Part shown: one piece after another, positions 7,888-16,578 of the stretch
Position numbering within the stretch: position 1 is the first letter of the stretch
Layout: the number at the start of each line of letters is the position of its first letter
Assembly: GCA_965140765.1 (NCBI GenBank)
Contig: OZ223307.1
Coordinates: 1 to 64,000 of the forward strand
Length of the DNA: 64,000 nucleotides
Direction: 5' to 3'
DNA from: Sunxiuqinia sp963678245
Lineage (GTDB): Bacteria > Bacteroidota > Bacteroidia > Bacteroidales > Prolixibacteraceae
The notes under the pieces: model-generated
The model's input: the letters and a program-made list of their open reading frames with translations, nothing else
Database searches by the model: none
Told to the model about the DNA's origin: nothing
Translations under genes and position numbers: made by a program

Positions 7888-10512
7888 TTAACCTACAAAT
7901 GATTCTGCTTTGGCAATCGCTGCTTCAAGTCCGGCAACATCCTTACCTCCTGCTGTCGCATAAAATGGTTGACCGCCACCGCCGCCTTTCATTTCTTTAG
8001 CAGCTTCGCGAACAATCTGCCCAGCATTTAAACCTTTTCCTTTCACCAGATTGTCAGCAATCATAATGCTCAAACTTGGTTTTCCTTTTATTTCAGCTCC
8101 TAACACCAGGAAAAGATTATCAACTTCGCCTTTCAACTGGAACGCTAAATCTTTAATGGCTTGCGGCGAATCTAAATTGACCTTAGCCGCAATAACATTT
8201 ACCCCGTCAAGTGACTTAATGTTTTTCCTCAATTCATCTTTCACTCCAGCTGCAGCTTGCTTCTCAGATGCCTCCAATTGCTTTTTCAGCGCTGCATTTT
8301 CGTGCATCAAATCATTAACTGATTTCGTTAGGTTTTTGGTGTTATTGAACAAGCCCCGTAATTCAAGAAGCTCATCCATATTTTTATTAATGTAGCTTTC
8401 TGCTTTATCAGCTGTAATTGCCTCAATACGACGAACACCGGCAGAAATAGCACTTTCGGAAGTAATCACAAAATAGCCAATTTGCCCGGTTTTCGGAACG
8501 TGTGTTCCGCCACAAAGCTCCACTGAGTCGCCAAACTTAATTACCCGTACATTGTCGCCATATTTTTCACCAAACAAAGCAATGGCACCCATTTTCTGAG
8601 CTTCAGCAAAAGGCACATCCTGCTTTTCTTCTTGCTCATAGTTTTGACGAATCAGCTCATTTACACGAGCCTGAATTTTATCCAGTTGTTCCTTGCTTAC
8701 TTTCTGAAAATGCGAGAAGTCAAATCGTAAGTAATCCGCATTAACCAACGACCCTTTTTGCTCAACATGCGTCCCCAGTACTTCCCGTAAAGCTTGATCG
8801 AGCAAATGCGTTGCCGTGTGGTTATTTGCAGTCAGCTTACGTTTCTGATTACTGACAATTGCTTTAAAAGTTGCTTTGGGATCAGATGGTAATTCCTTTG
8901 CAATATGAACCGTCAGGTTATTTTCCTTTTGTGTGTCGATGATGCTTGTTTTAGCACCGTTAGCTTCGATATAACCGATGTCTCCTGCCTGACCTCCGGA
9001 CTCACCATAAAATGGTGTTTGGTCGAAAACCAGATGATAAAACTCCTTATCTTTTTGTTTCACTTTCCGATAACGGGCGATTTGAATATCTGCTTCAAGT
9101 GTTGTGTAACCCAGAAACTTCACTTCATCAATTTTCTTTAATTCTACCCAATCGCTGGTTTCCTGAGCCGCAGCGTTTCGCGAGCGATCTTTCTGCTTTT
9201 TCATTTCCGCCTCAAACTCAACACGATTAACCGACAAACCATTCTCACGTAAGATCAGCTCCGTTAAATCCAATGGGAATCCGAATGTATCGTAAAGTTC
9301 AAAAGCGCTTTTGCCTGACACAATCGAAAGCTTTTCTTTTTTAGTCTTACCCATCACATCATCCAGCAGTCGAATTCCGGTTTCAAGGGTACGCAAAAAG
9401 CTTTCTTCTTCCTCTTTAATTACTTTCTCTATCAACTCCTGCTGCGACTGTAACTCAGGAAATGCTTCTCCCATATTCTCTTTCAATGCTTTAACCAGCT
9501 TATGAATAAAAGCCTCGCGGAAATTTAGGAAAGTATAACCATAACGCACCGCACGACGCAAAATTCGGCGAATCACATACCCGGCTTTATTGTTTGAAGG
9601 CAACTGTCCGTCAGCAATAGCAAACGCAATAGCTCTCAAGTGGTCAGCAATTACGCGCATGGCAATATCTTCCTTCTCACTTTCGCCATACTTTTCGCCA
9701 CAAAGCTCAGCCAGCTTGCTAATTACCGTTTGAAAAACATCGGTGTCGTAGTTCGACTTTTTATTTTGCAGTACCATACACAAACGCTCAAAGCCCATTC
9801 CGGTGTCCACGTGTTTTGCCGGCAACTCTTCCAGACTGCCATTGGCTCTCCGGTTAAACTGAATGAATACCAGGTTCCAAATTTCAATCACCAACGGATG
9901 ATCTTTATTCACCAAGTCAGCGCCGGGCACTGTTGACCGTTCCTGGTCATCCCGCAAATCCACATGAAGTTCAGAACAAGGGCCACAAGGACCGGTGTCG
10001 CCCATTTCCCAAAAGTTATCCTTCTTATTTCCGTTCAAAACATGATGAGCAGGTAAATGTTGTAACCAAAGATGCTTGGCTTCTTCATCCAGCCCTAACT
10101 TATCATCAGCACTACCCTCGAAAACAGTCGCATACATCCGGTCAGGATGAATCCCCATTTTGTCGTGCAAAAATTCCCAAGCCCAGTTGATCGCATCTTC
10201 CTTAAAATAGTCGCCAAACGACCAATTTCCGAGCATCTCAAACATGGTATGGTGGTAAGTATCATGTCCCACCTCTTCCAAATCGTTATGCTTACCGGAA
10301 ACCCGCAGGCATTTTTGGGTATCGGCTACCCGCACTGATTTCGCCGGCTGATTGCCCAGAAAAATATCTTTGAATTGGTTCATCCCGGCATTGGTAAACA
10401 TGAGTGTTGGATCATTTTTTACCACCATTGGGGCTGAATCGACTATGGTATGTTGCTTTGAAATAAAAAAGTCCAGAAAGGCCTTTCTGATCGCTTTGGA
10501 ATTCATCTCCAT
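7888..10512 (-). CDS. alaS: Alanine--tRNA ligase
   Basis: A full-length class II synthetase (874 residues) that charges tRNA-Ala. The N-terminal catalytic core includes MFTNAGMNQFKDIF and HHTMFEMLGNWSFGDYF. The editing domain has its zinc-type motifs HTATHLLDQ near residue 564 and CGGTHV near 667. The C-terminal DHHA1 region ends with KGGGGGQPFYATAGGKD. The start MEMNSKAIRKAFLDFF fits the family; a second ATG lies two codons in. It is divergent from the M23 peptidase gene. Confidence 0.98.
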   Translation of the reverse strand: MEMNSKAIRKAFLDFFISKQHTIVDSAPMVVKNDPTLMFTNAGMNQFKDIFLGNQPAKSVRVADTQKCLRVSGKHNDLEEVGHDTYHHTMFEMLGNWSFGDYFKEDAINWAWEFLHDKMGIHPDRMYATVFEGSADDKLGLDEEAKHLWLQHLPAHHVLNGNKKDNFWEMGDTGPCGPCSELHVDLRDDQERSTVPGADLVNKDHPLVIEIWNLVFIQFNRRANGSLEELPAKHVDTGMGFERLCMVLQNKKSNYDTDVFQTVISKLAELCGEKYGESEKEDIAMRVIADHLRAIAFAIADGQLPSNNKAGYVIRRILRRAVRYGYTFLNFREAFIHKLVKALKENMGEAFPELQSQQELIEKVIKEEEESFLRTLETGIRLLDDVMGKTKKEKLSIVSGKSAFELYDTFGFPLDLTELILRENGLSVNRVEFEAEMKKQKDRSRNAAAQETSDWVELKKIDEVKFLGYTTLEADIQIARYRKVKQKDKEFYHLVFDQTPFYGESGGQAGDIGYIEANGAKTSIIDTQKENNLTVHIAKELPSDPKATFKAIVSNQKRKLTANNHTATHLLDQALREVLGTHVEQKGSLVNADYLRFDFSHFQKVSKEQLDKIQARVNELIRQNYEQEEKQDVPFAEAQKMGAIALFGEKYGDNVRVIKFGDSVELCGGTHVPKTGQIGYFVITSESAISAGVRRIEAITADKAESYINKNMDELLELRGLFNNTKNLTKSVNDLMHENAALKKQLEASEKQAAAGVKDELRKNIKSLDGVNVIAAKVNLDSPQAIKDLAFQLKGEVDNLFLVLGAEIKGKPSLSIMIADNLVKGKGLNAGQIVREAAKEMKGGGGGQPFYATAGGKDVAGLEAAIAKAESFVG

Positions 10513-10631
10513 CGTTCGTTAATACGTTTAAAATTTGTTAAAAAGTGCTTCACAGCGCAATGATCAAACTAATTAAACCAATAATTCAATTACTTTTGCA
10601 TTGAGTAGTTAATCTGCCTGATTTTAAAGTC

Positions 10632-10661
10632 TTGCAAAGTTAGATTAATTACTTAAATTTG
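10632..10661 (+). promoter_or_regulatory. Bacteroidota-type promoter for the M23 peptidase gene
   Basis: TTG at 10632-10634 and TAAATTTG at 10654-10661 match the -33 and -7 elements with 19 nt between them. Transcription would begin near 10667, about 25 nt before the ATG at 10692. This also argues against the TTG at 10659 as the protein start. Confidence 0.55.
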
Positions 10662-10691
10662 TTATACTTCGGAAAAAGAAATTGGTTTTTT

Positions 10692-11663
10692 ATGGCAAAA
10701 GTTAAGTATAAATTCAACCCCGAAACCCTCAGTTACGATAAGGTTGAACGCAACTTAAAATCTAAAGTCAACCGCTTTTTATTGTTATTCGCCGCCAGCT
10801 TGGTTATGAGTATTATTTTGGTTGTTGTTTTTCTTCAATTTTACGAAACACCTAAAATGCGGAACTTGAAGCAGGAAAACCGAAGGCTACTCATGCAATA
10901 CGAATTTATGTACAAGAATCTGGAAAGCATTGAAGATGTTCTTGCAGATATTCAGCAACGAGATGACAATTTGTATCGTGTTGTATTTGAAGCTGACCCT
11001 ATACCAAACTCGATCAGAAAAGCAGGGTTTGGTGGAGTAAATAAGTATGCAAAGCTGGAAAGTCTGGACAATTCTGAACTGGTGATTAACACAGCCCGGA
11101 AGCTTGATGTAATAGCAAAAGAAGCCTACATTCAATCCAAATCATACGATGAAGTTTTAAAGCTGGCCCTGGATAAAGAAGTAATGCTATCGAGTATTCC
11201 GGCCATCATGCCGGTGGCCAATAAAGATATGAAACGAACTGCGTCGGGCTGGGGATTTCGCATTCACCCGATATATAAAATTCGCCGTTTTCACTACGGA
11301 ATGGACTTTACCGCACCAATTGGCACCGAAGTTTATGCGACGGGTGACGGAATTGTAAAAGAGGTAAAAAGATCTCATACCGGTTTTGGACAGTGGATTG
11401 TGATCGACCATGGATTTGGTTACGAAACCCTGTATGGTCATCTAAATGAGTTCAATGTGAAAAGAGGCCAAAAAGTGAAGCGCGGAAATGTCATTGGTTA
11501 CGTAGGAAGTAAGGGAACCTCTTCTGGACCGCACCTGCATTACGAAGTACACAAAAACGGCAAAGCAGTGAATCCGCAATACTACTACTTTAAAGACCTG
11601 ACACCACAAGAATACGAAAAGATGATCGCGATTTCGTCAAACATGGGCCAATCGTACGACTAA
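10692..11663 (+). CDS. M23 family metallopeptidase, membrane anchored
   Basis: A 323-residue cell-wall endopeptidase-like protein. After a basic start AKVKYKFNPETLSYDKVE come one membrane helix (about residues 28-50) and a coiled region. The LytM/M23 domain has zinc ligands in HYGMDF (near residue 199-204) and GPHLHYEV (near 280). Both the first HxxxD and the HxH pair are present, so it is probably active on peptidoglycan cross-links in the periplasm. I chose the ATG at 10692; the frame upstream opens only at a TTG within the promoter. The MerR gene begins 12 bp after its stop. Confidence 0.9.
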   Translation: MAKVKYKFNPETLSYDKVERNLKSKVNRFLLLFAASLVMSIILVVVFLQFYETPKMRNLKQENRRLLMQYEFMYKNLESIEDVLADIQQRDDNLYRVVFEADPIPNSIRKAGFGGVNKYAKLESLDNSELVINTARKLDVIAKEAYIQSKSYDEVLKLALDKEVMLSSIPAIMPVANKDMKRTASGWGFRIHPIYKIRRFHYGMDFTAPIGTEVYATGDGIVKEVKRSHTGFGQWIVIDHGFGYETLYGHLNEFNVKRGQKVKRGNVIGYVGSKGTSSGPHLHYEVHKNGKAVNPQYYYFKDLTPQEYEKMIAISSNMGQSYD

Positions 11664-11675
11664 CCTATTAAAAGT

Positions 11676-12014
11676 GTGCCATACAAAAAGCCCAAAATAG
11701 AAAAAGTCTTTTATCCCATTGGCGAAGTGGCAGAGATGTTTCAGGTCAACAAATCAAAAATTCGCTATTGGGAAAATGAATTTGACATTCTAAAACCTCA
11801 AAAAAACAAAAAAGGCAACCGCCTGTTTACCAAGGAAGATATAGAAAACATAAAGTTAATCAATCATTTGACCAACGAACGAGGATTAACCATTAAAGGT
11901 GCTAAGCAAAAATTAAAAGACAATAAAGAAGATACGTTAAAGAAGCACGAATTGGTGGACCGATTGCAAACCATTAAGCAAATGCTAATCGACATCAAAG
12001 ATAAGATGGGATAA
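11676..12014 (+). CDS. MerR family transcriptional regulator (short form)
   Basis: 112 residues with an N-terminal winged helix-turn-helix: VFYPIGEVAEMFQVNKSKIRYWE followed by RLFTKEDIENIKLI and a long helix for dimerisation. No cysteine-rich metal site or effector domain follows, so the inducer is unknown. It appears to start with GTG at 11676, 12 bp after the peptidase stop, and probably shares its transcript. This M23-MerR-Nif3-zinc ribbon run looks like a housekeeping operon. Confidence 0.88.
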   Translation: MPYKKPKIEKVFYPIGEVAEMFQVNKSKIRYWENEFDILKPQKNKKGNRLFTKEDIENIKLINHLTNERGLTIKGAKQKLKDNKEDTLKKHELVDRLQTIKQMLIDIKDKMG

Positions 12015-12080
12015 GAATTGGCAGAGAGATGGTAGTTGATGAAATTTAAAATTTTGAACTCGAAATTCGAAACTGAGCAA

Positions 12081-13178
12081 ATGAAATTAAGCGAAATTAC
12101 AACATACCTCGAGTCGATTGCCCCATTGGCTTATCAAGAATCATACGATAATGCCGGACTATTGGTAGGTGATCCTCAAAAAGAAATCAACCAGACGCTA
12201 ATAACACTGGATGTTACCGAAGCCATTTTGGACGAGGCCATCGAAACAAAAAGCGATTTGATTGTCGCCCATCATCCGATCATCTTTGGTGGATTGAAAA
12301 AAATAACCGGTAAAAATGAGGTTGAGCGATGCGTAATTAAAGCAATTAAAAACGACATTGCCATCTATGCTTCTCATACCAATTTGGACAGCGTACTCGG
12401 TGGCGTTAACAGTAAAATATGCGAAAAACTGGGGCTCGAGAATATTCAGATTTTAGCTCCCGTTTCCGGCCAACTTAAAAAGCTGGTCACCTTTATTCCG
12501 TTTGACCATGCTGCAAATGTGCAACAGGCAATCTTTAAGGTAGGTGCGGGACATATAGGAAATTACGATTCCTGCGCTTACTCAATCCCCGGCAAAGGGA
12601 GTTTTCGGGGAGACGAAAAAACCAAACCATTTGTGGGAGAACCCGGAGAAATTCATTACGAAAATGAAATTCGTTTTGAAACAGTCTTCCCGGCGCATAT
12701 CCAAGGGCAAGTGATCCGTGCATTAATTGAGGCTCACCCCTACGAGGAAGTCGCTTATGATATTTACTCGCTGGATAATGAAAACCCGCAAGTTGGGATT
12801 GGCATGATCGGGGAACTTACAGCACCAATTGAAGAGAAGAAATTTTTGCAACAAACAAAAAAAATATTTGGACCCGGCGCGGTAAAACACAGTCCGTTGA
12901 TCGGGAAAAAAGTTAAAAAAGTAGCCGTTTGTGGGGGATCAGGTAGCTTTTTAATTCGTCAGGCCATTAACTCCAAAGCAGATATATTTGTTACCGGAGA
13001 CCTGAAATATCATCAGTTCTTTGAGGCTGACGGCAAAATTGTACTAGCTGACATCGGTCATTTTGAAAGTGAGCAATTCACTAAAGAAGTTTTTTATGAA
13101 TTACTTACAAAAAAATTCCCTAAATTTGCAGTCCGTTTATCGGAGGTAAATACCAACCCGGTAAATTATCTGGTTTAA
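12081..13178 (+). CDS. Nif3-like dinuclear metal centre protein
   Basis: A 365-residue member of the Nif3/YqfO family, whose members hold two metal ions and form hexamers; the physiological reaction is not settled. Metal-ligand segments include IVAHHPIIFGG near residue 62-72 and DIGHFESEQF near 328. The central insert (about 130-235, VTFIPFDHAANVQQAIF) is the PII-like domain of longer family members. I chose ATG 12081, which gives MKLSEITTYLESIAPLAYQE, the normal family start, over upstream TTG/ATG codons that add an unrelated 15 residues. Confidence 0.9.
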   Translation: MKLSEITTYLESIAPLAYQESYDNAGLLVGDPQKEINQTLITLDVTEAILDEAIETKSDLIVAHHPIIFGGLKKITGKNEVERCVIKAIKNDIAIYASHTNLDSVLGGVNSKICEKLGLENIQILAPVSGQLKKLVTFIPFDHAANVQQAIFKVGAGHIGNYDSCAYSIPGKGSFRGDEKTKPFVGEPGEIHYENEIRFETVFPAHIQGQVIRALIEAHPYEEVAYDIYSLDNENPQVGIGMIGELTAPIEEKKFLQQTKKIFGPGAVKHSPLIGKKVKKVAVCGGSGSFLIRQAINSKADIFVTGDLKYHQFFEADGKIVLADIGHFESEQFTKEVFYELLTKKFPKFAVRLSEVNTNPVNYLV

Positions 13179-13202
13179 AAAGAAAATTAGAGCATTCAAA
13201 AT

Positions 13203-13982
13203 ATGAATACACAGCATCAAGAAGACAAATCAGTTCCAATTAGCGAGAAGCTAAAAGCACTTTACGAGTTACAAACTGTTGTTTCTGACATTGACAAAAT
13301 TAAAACCCTTCGAGGTGAGCTTCCTTTGGAGGTTCAAGATTTGGAGGATGACATTGCCGGCTTGACAACTCGTGTGGGTAATTACAGCGATGACATAAAA
13401 ACGCTGGAAACATCAATTGCCAACCGTAAAGCTGCCATCAAGGAATCGGAAGCTTTAATTGCCAAGTATACCGAACAACAAAATAATGTTCGCAACAATC
13501 GCGAGTACGACTCTTTGAGCAAGGAAATTGAATTCCAAAAACTGGAAATTGAGCTTTCAGATAAGAGAATCAAAGAATTTACAGCTGATTTAGCTACAAA
13601 AAAAGAAGCGGTTGATTCTTCTAAAACTCAGTTAGCAGAGCGTCAGGAAGACCTTCAACGCAAAAAAAGAGAATTAGAAGAAATTACAGCTGAAACGAAA
13701 ATTGAAGAAGAAAAGCTAAAAAATAAAGCAGAAAAAATTGAAGGCATCATTGAGCCTCGTTTACTAACCGCTTTTAAACGTATCCGCAAAAATGCCCGTA
13801 ATGGACTGTCAGTAGTTACCGTACAGCGTGATGCTTGTGGTGGTTGTTTTGCGAAAATTCCACCGCAACGTCAGATGGATATTGCCAACCGTAAAAAAAT
13901 TATTGTTTGTGAATACTGCGGACGTATTTTGGTTGACAAAGACATCCTTGAACCAGAACAACTAAGTGAAGAAAACAAATAA
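13203..13982 (+). CDS. C4-type zinc ribbon domain protein
   Basis: A 259-residue protein: a long antiparallel coiled coil (about 20-190) followed by a four-cysteine zinc ribbon with CGGC (near 213) and CEYCG (near 237). This is the DUF164/CdsZ type layout. Such proteins are thought to bind nucleic acid or partner with housekeeping machinery, but the target here is unknown. It lies 24 bp after the Nif3-like gene; the pairing of these two genes is common in Bacteroidota. A strong terminator follows. Confidence 0.88.
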   Translation: MNTQHQEDKSVPISEKLKALYELQTVVSDIDKIKTLRGELPLEVQDLEDDIAGLTTRVGNYSDDIKTLETSIANRKAAIKESEALIAKYTEQQNNVRNNREYDSLSKEIEFQKLEIELSDKRIKEFTADLATKKEAVDSSKTQLAERQEDLQRKKRELEEITAETKIEEEKLKNKAEKIEGIIEPRLLTAFKRIRKNARNGLSVVTVQRDACGGCFAKIPPQRQMDIANRKKIIVCEYCGRILVDKDILEPEQLSEENK

Positions 13983-14008
13983 GCCAATCGCTTATTCAAC
14001 GATACTAT

Positions 14009-14037
14009 AAAACCTTTAGATTGATTTCTAAAGGTTT
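14009..14037 (+). terminator. Rho-independent terminator after the zinc ribbon gene
   Basis: A 12-bp stem, AAAACCTTTAGA (14009-14020) with TCTAAAGGTTTT (14026-14037), loop TTGAT, followed by further T. It closes the M23 to zinc-ribbon operon. Confidence 0.85.
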
Positions 14038-14164
14038 TTTATGTCATGTTTATTGATCGGATGGCTTAAAGTCACCTATCAATTTAACTCAAATCCGAGT
14101 GTTGTTGGTTCCATTCCTCGACATGTTCGACCATCAGCAGATCCCGATCCGCTGTATCCCAAAC

Positions 14165-14198
14165 AAAAATCCTATCTTTTCGAAAAAGTAGGATTTTT
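14165..14198 (-). terminator. Terminator downstream of the glycine-rich TPM gene
   Basis: Arms AAAAATCCTA (14165-14174) and TAGGATTTTT (14189-14198) enclose a short loop. On the minus strand the hairpin ends in a T run, about 40 bp after the stop of the TPM protein. Confidence 0.7.
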
Positions 14199-14234
14199 AT
14201 CAAGCGAAAATATCTTATTGCTTCGAGCGAGCGT

Positions 14235-15041
14235 CTACCAACTTCCACCGGCACCGCCGCCGCCGAAGCCACCGCCGCCAAATCCGCCGAAGCCACCGCC
14301 GCCAAAGCTGCCGCCGCCACTGGAGAAATTACCAAACGAGCCGCCATGACTACGACCAGAGCCCATCATACCACCCATTAATAACCAAAAAGGCAAACTA
14401 CTACCACGACTGGTCGCACCGTAATATCGCTTTCGTCCGCGAAGAATTGGAACCACAAAAAAGAAGATCACAAAGAGGAAGATAATAACGCCCAGGCCTC
14501 CGCCACCTCCACTACTGGCTTTTTCATGGTATTCAGCTGCTGAAAATTCGCCTTTAGCTAATGATTTGATCACTTGTGTTCCGGCATGCAACCCACCATA
14601 AACATCACCTTGTTTAAAGTGCGGAATCATTTCATAATCGACAATGTCGCGATTAGCGACAGCATCCGGAATAGCTCCTTCCAGCCCATATCCTACGGCT
14701 ACAAATACCTGCCCTTTCGAATCGCTGGTCTTGGGTTTAAACAGCACCACTACTCCATTGCCTTTGTCCTTTTGTCCAACTCCCCACTCTTCTCCTAATC
14801 GAAAAGCAAATTCTGATGCCGGATAGCCCCCCAGATCAGGAACGGTTACAATCGCGATTTGGTTAGAAGTTTCGCGAGCAAATTGCTCCAACTCCATCTC
14901 CAATTGTTGCTCCTGCCCATTAGAAAGCACGTCGGCCATATCGTTGACCAACTGAGGAGGATTGGGTCGCTCAGGAATATCCTGCGCGAAAGAACTCAGA
15001 GAAATAAAAAGTGCTAGTATTATTGTGATTTTTTTTAACAT
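14235..15041 (-). CDS. TPM domain protein, YgcG type, with glycine-rich tail
   Basis: 268 residues: signal peptide ending near SLSSFAQ, a TPM domain (about 25-165, with VVVLFKPKTSDSKGQVFVAVG and the GLEGAIPDA turn), one membrane helix near 190-205, then a tail of Gly, Phe and Ser (GGSFGGGGFGGFGGGG). TPM domains are found in thylakoid and bacterial membrane proteins; a phosphatase activity has been proposed. The tail is encoded by repeated GGN codons and reads as proline-rich on the other strand. It is the last gene of a LemA-TPM-TPM operon. Confidence 0.88.
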   Translation of the reverse strand: MLKKITIILALFISLSSFAQDIPERPNPPQLVNDMADVLSNGQEQQLEMELEQFARETSNQIAIVTVPDLGGYPASEFAFRLGEEWGVGQKDKGNGVVVLFKPKTSDSKGQVFVAVGYGLEGAIPDAVANRDIVDYEMIPHFKQGDVYGGLHAGTQVIKSLAKGEFSAAEYHEKASSGGGGGLGVIIFLFVIFFFVVPILRGRKRYYGATSRGSSLPFWLLMGGMMGSGRSHGGSFGNFSSGGGSFGGGGFGGFGGGGFGGGGAGGSW

Positions 15042-15047
15042 ACTGCT

Positions 15048-15488
15048 TTATTTTTTTCCAAATGAAATTTCATCGGACAATTCGTTAACATCGTCTGTTT
15101 GGTGAGGGAAATTCGACTTGAGTTGTTCGCCAGCCATTAAAATACCTTCGGCTAAACCAGCTGTATACAGCCCTTCCTTAAATTTTGAAAGCATATGTGC
15201 TTTGATCTTTTCCCAAAAGTCGCCAGGAACTTTAGCATTAAGTCCTGCATCGCCCAAAATGGCAAACTTCTGATCACTCACAGCCAGATAAAATAAAACA
15301 CCATTTCGTAGCTCTGTTTTATGCATCTCCAGCTTTTCAAACCAATAGGCGGCCCGATCGAGCACATCTTCAGGACATTTTCCCTCCACATGTAGACGAA
15401 TTTCACCGGAGGTATTTAACTCCGCTTTTTTGATCGCATCGGTGATCTGTTTCTTTTCTTCTTCGGTAAAAAATGATTGTGCTGACAT
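15048..15488 (-). CDS. TPM domain protein (short, cytoplasmic form)
   Basis: 146 residues without a signal peptide: SFFTEEEKKQITDAIKKAE, then NTSGEIRLHVEGKCPEDVLDRA and GVLFYLAVSDQKFAILGD, the central strands of a TPM domain. I chose ATG 15488; the longer frame begins at a TTG overlapping the end of lemA. It lies 6 bp upstream of the second TPM gene and 19 bp after lemA, so all three are one operon. Confidence 0.87.
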   Translation of the reverse strand: MSAQSFFTEEEKKQITDAIKKAELNTSGEIRLHVEGKCPEDVLDRAAYWFEKLEMHKTELRNGVLFYLAVSDQKFAILGDAGLNAKVPGDFWEKIKAHMLSKFKEGLYTAGLAEGILMAGEQLKSNFPHQTDDVNELSDEISFGKK

Positions 15489-15507
15489 CGGTTTTCCTTT
15501 TTTAATT

Positions 15508-16101
15508 TTATTCAAAACTTACCTCTGGAGCTTTTTCGGCACCCTGCTCTGCTTCAAAATAAGCTTTCTTTTCGAAGCCGAACATATTAGCATAAATATT
15601 TTTTGGAAACGAACGAATGTAGGTATTAAACGAGCGGGCACTCTCATTAAATTTCCTGCGCTCGACAGCAATACGATTTTCCGTTCCTTCCAGCTGAGCC
15701 TGTAAATCCAGAAAATTTTGATTCGCTTTCAAATCAGGGTAGCGCTCAACAACCACCATCAATCGACTTAAGGCTGAGCTCAAACCCGATTGTGCCTGTT
15801 GAAACTGCTGCAAGCTTTGTTCATTCAGGTTTTCAGGATTCACATTTACCGAGGTTGCTTTCGAACGGGCTTCAATTACCGATTCCAATGTCTCCCTTTC
15901 GTGGGATGCATAACCCTTTACTGTATTCACCAAGTTTGGAATCAGGTCAGCACGCCGTTGGTACACGTTTTCTACCTGAGCCCAGGCAGCGTTAACCGAT
16001 TCATCTTTTGTTACCATTGTATTGTAAGTCCCTTTAAAGGAAGAGTAAATAATCAAAATAACTACAGCAATAACTGCTAGAACAATCCAAGTTTTCTTCA
16101 T
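15508..16101 (-). CDS. lemA: LemA family protein
   Basis: 197 residues with an N-terminal helix (about 4-22) and a long helical outer domain. Family signatures are DESVNAAWAQVENVYQRRADL, IPNLVNTVKGY and NRIAVERRKFNESARSFN. LemA proteins are membrane anchored with the bulk outside; their function is unresolved. The neighbouring TPM genes are the usual partners of lemA, which suggests a joint membrane role. Confidence 0.93.
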   Translation of the reverse strand: MKKTWIVLAVIAVVILIIYSSFKGTYNTMVTKDESVNAAWAQVENVYQRRADLIPNLVNTVKGYASHERETLESVIEARSKATSVNVNPENLNEQSLQQFQQAQSGLSSALSRLMVVVERYPDLKANQNFLDLQAQLEGTENRIAVERRKFNESARSFNTYIRSFPKNIYANMFGFEKKAYFEAEQGAEKAPEVSFE

Positions 16102-16578
16102 GTGTTTATATTTTTTATTTTAAGTTCGTACAATTTCCGTATTTCTCTTTAGTACCTCCTTGTAGTGGAGCAAAGTATGGATTTTCCAAATGATCGTCCT
16201 CCTGTGTGAGTAAAATTTTGATCATGGTTCTCATCGTTCTGAAAATTTAATGTTTCACAAATTTGATAAAATAGGTCAAAGATCGCTTCCCATTATCGGG
16301 GAATGTCACCTTTTTGTCGTTAGGCTTGTTCTTTCAAATGGTGAACCAAAAATAAATGCTTTGGCAGAAATGAATAAAAAGAGCTGTCCCGGGAGCCATA
16401 GAAAAGTGAAGCTCAGCCCCAAACAAGAACCAAATACATACATAACAACACGTTATAAAAAAAAAGATACCACTGACCTATATTTTGGATAACAAAATTC
16501 TGTTTCATACCGAGCAATCAGATTATGCCATTTTGGCATCGAAGCCTATCGAGAATAAATATCGTTTTAAGACTGAGG
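16102..16578. other. 477-bp intergenic region between lemA and the histidine kinase gene
   Basis: It must hold the lemA promoter and the end of the kinase transcript (both genes on minus). On the minus strand a GAGCT...AGCTC pairing near 16380-16420 ends in TTTTT and could be a weak terminator. An 80-codon plus-strand frame at 16250-16492 has no recognisable protein character. I found no RNA gene. Confidence 0.45.

Noticed and set aside
14240..14345. Repeated GCCGCC/CCGCCG blocks as a possible DNA repeat or CRISPR-like array
   Set aside because: The repetition follows from Gly codons; there are no spacers and no repeat of constant length.
14041..14349. Proline-rich frame with repeated PPP blocks
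   Set aside because: It is the complement of the glycine-rich tail of the TPM protein.
16250..16492. 80-codon plus-strand frame in the lemA-kinase gap
   Set aside because: No signal peptide, domain or coding pattern, and no promoter match; probably chance.
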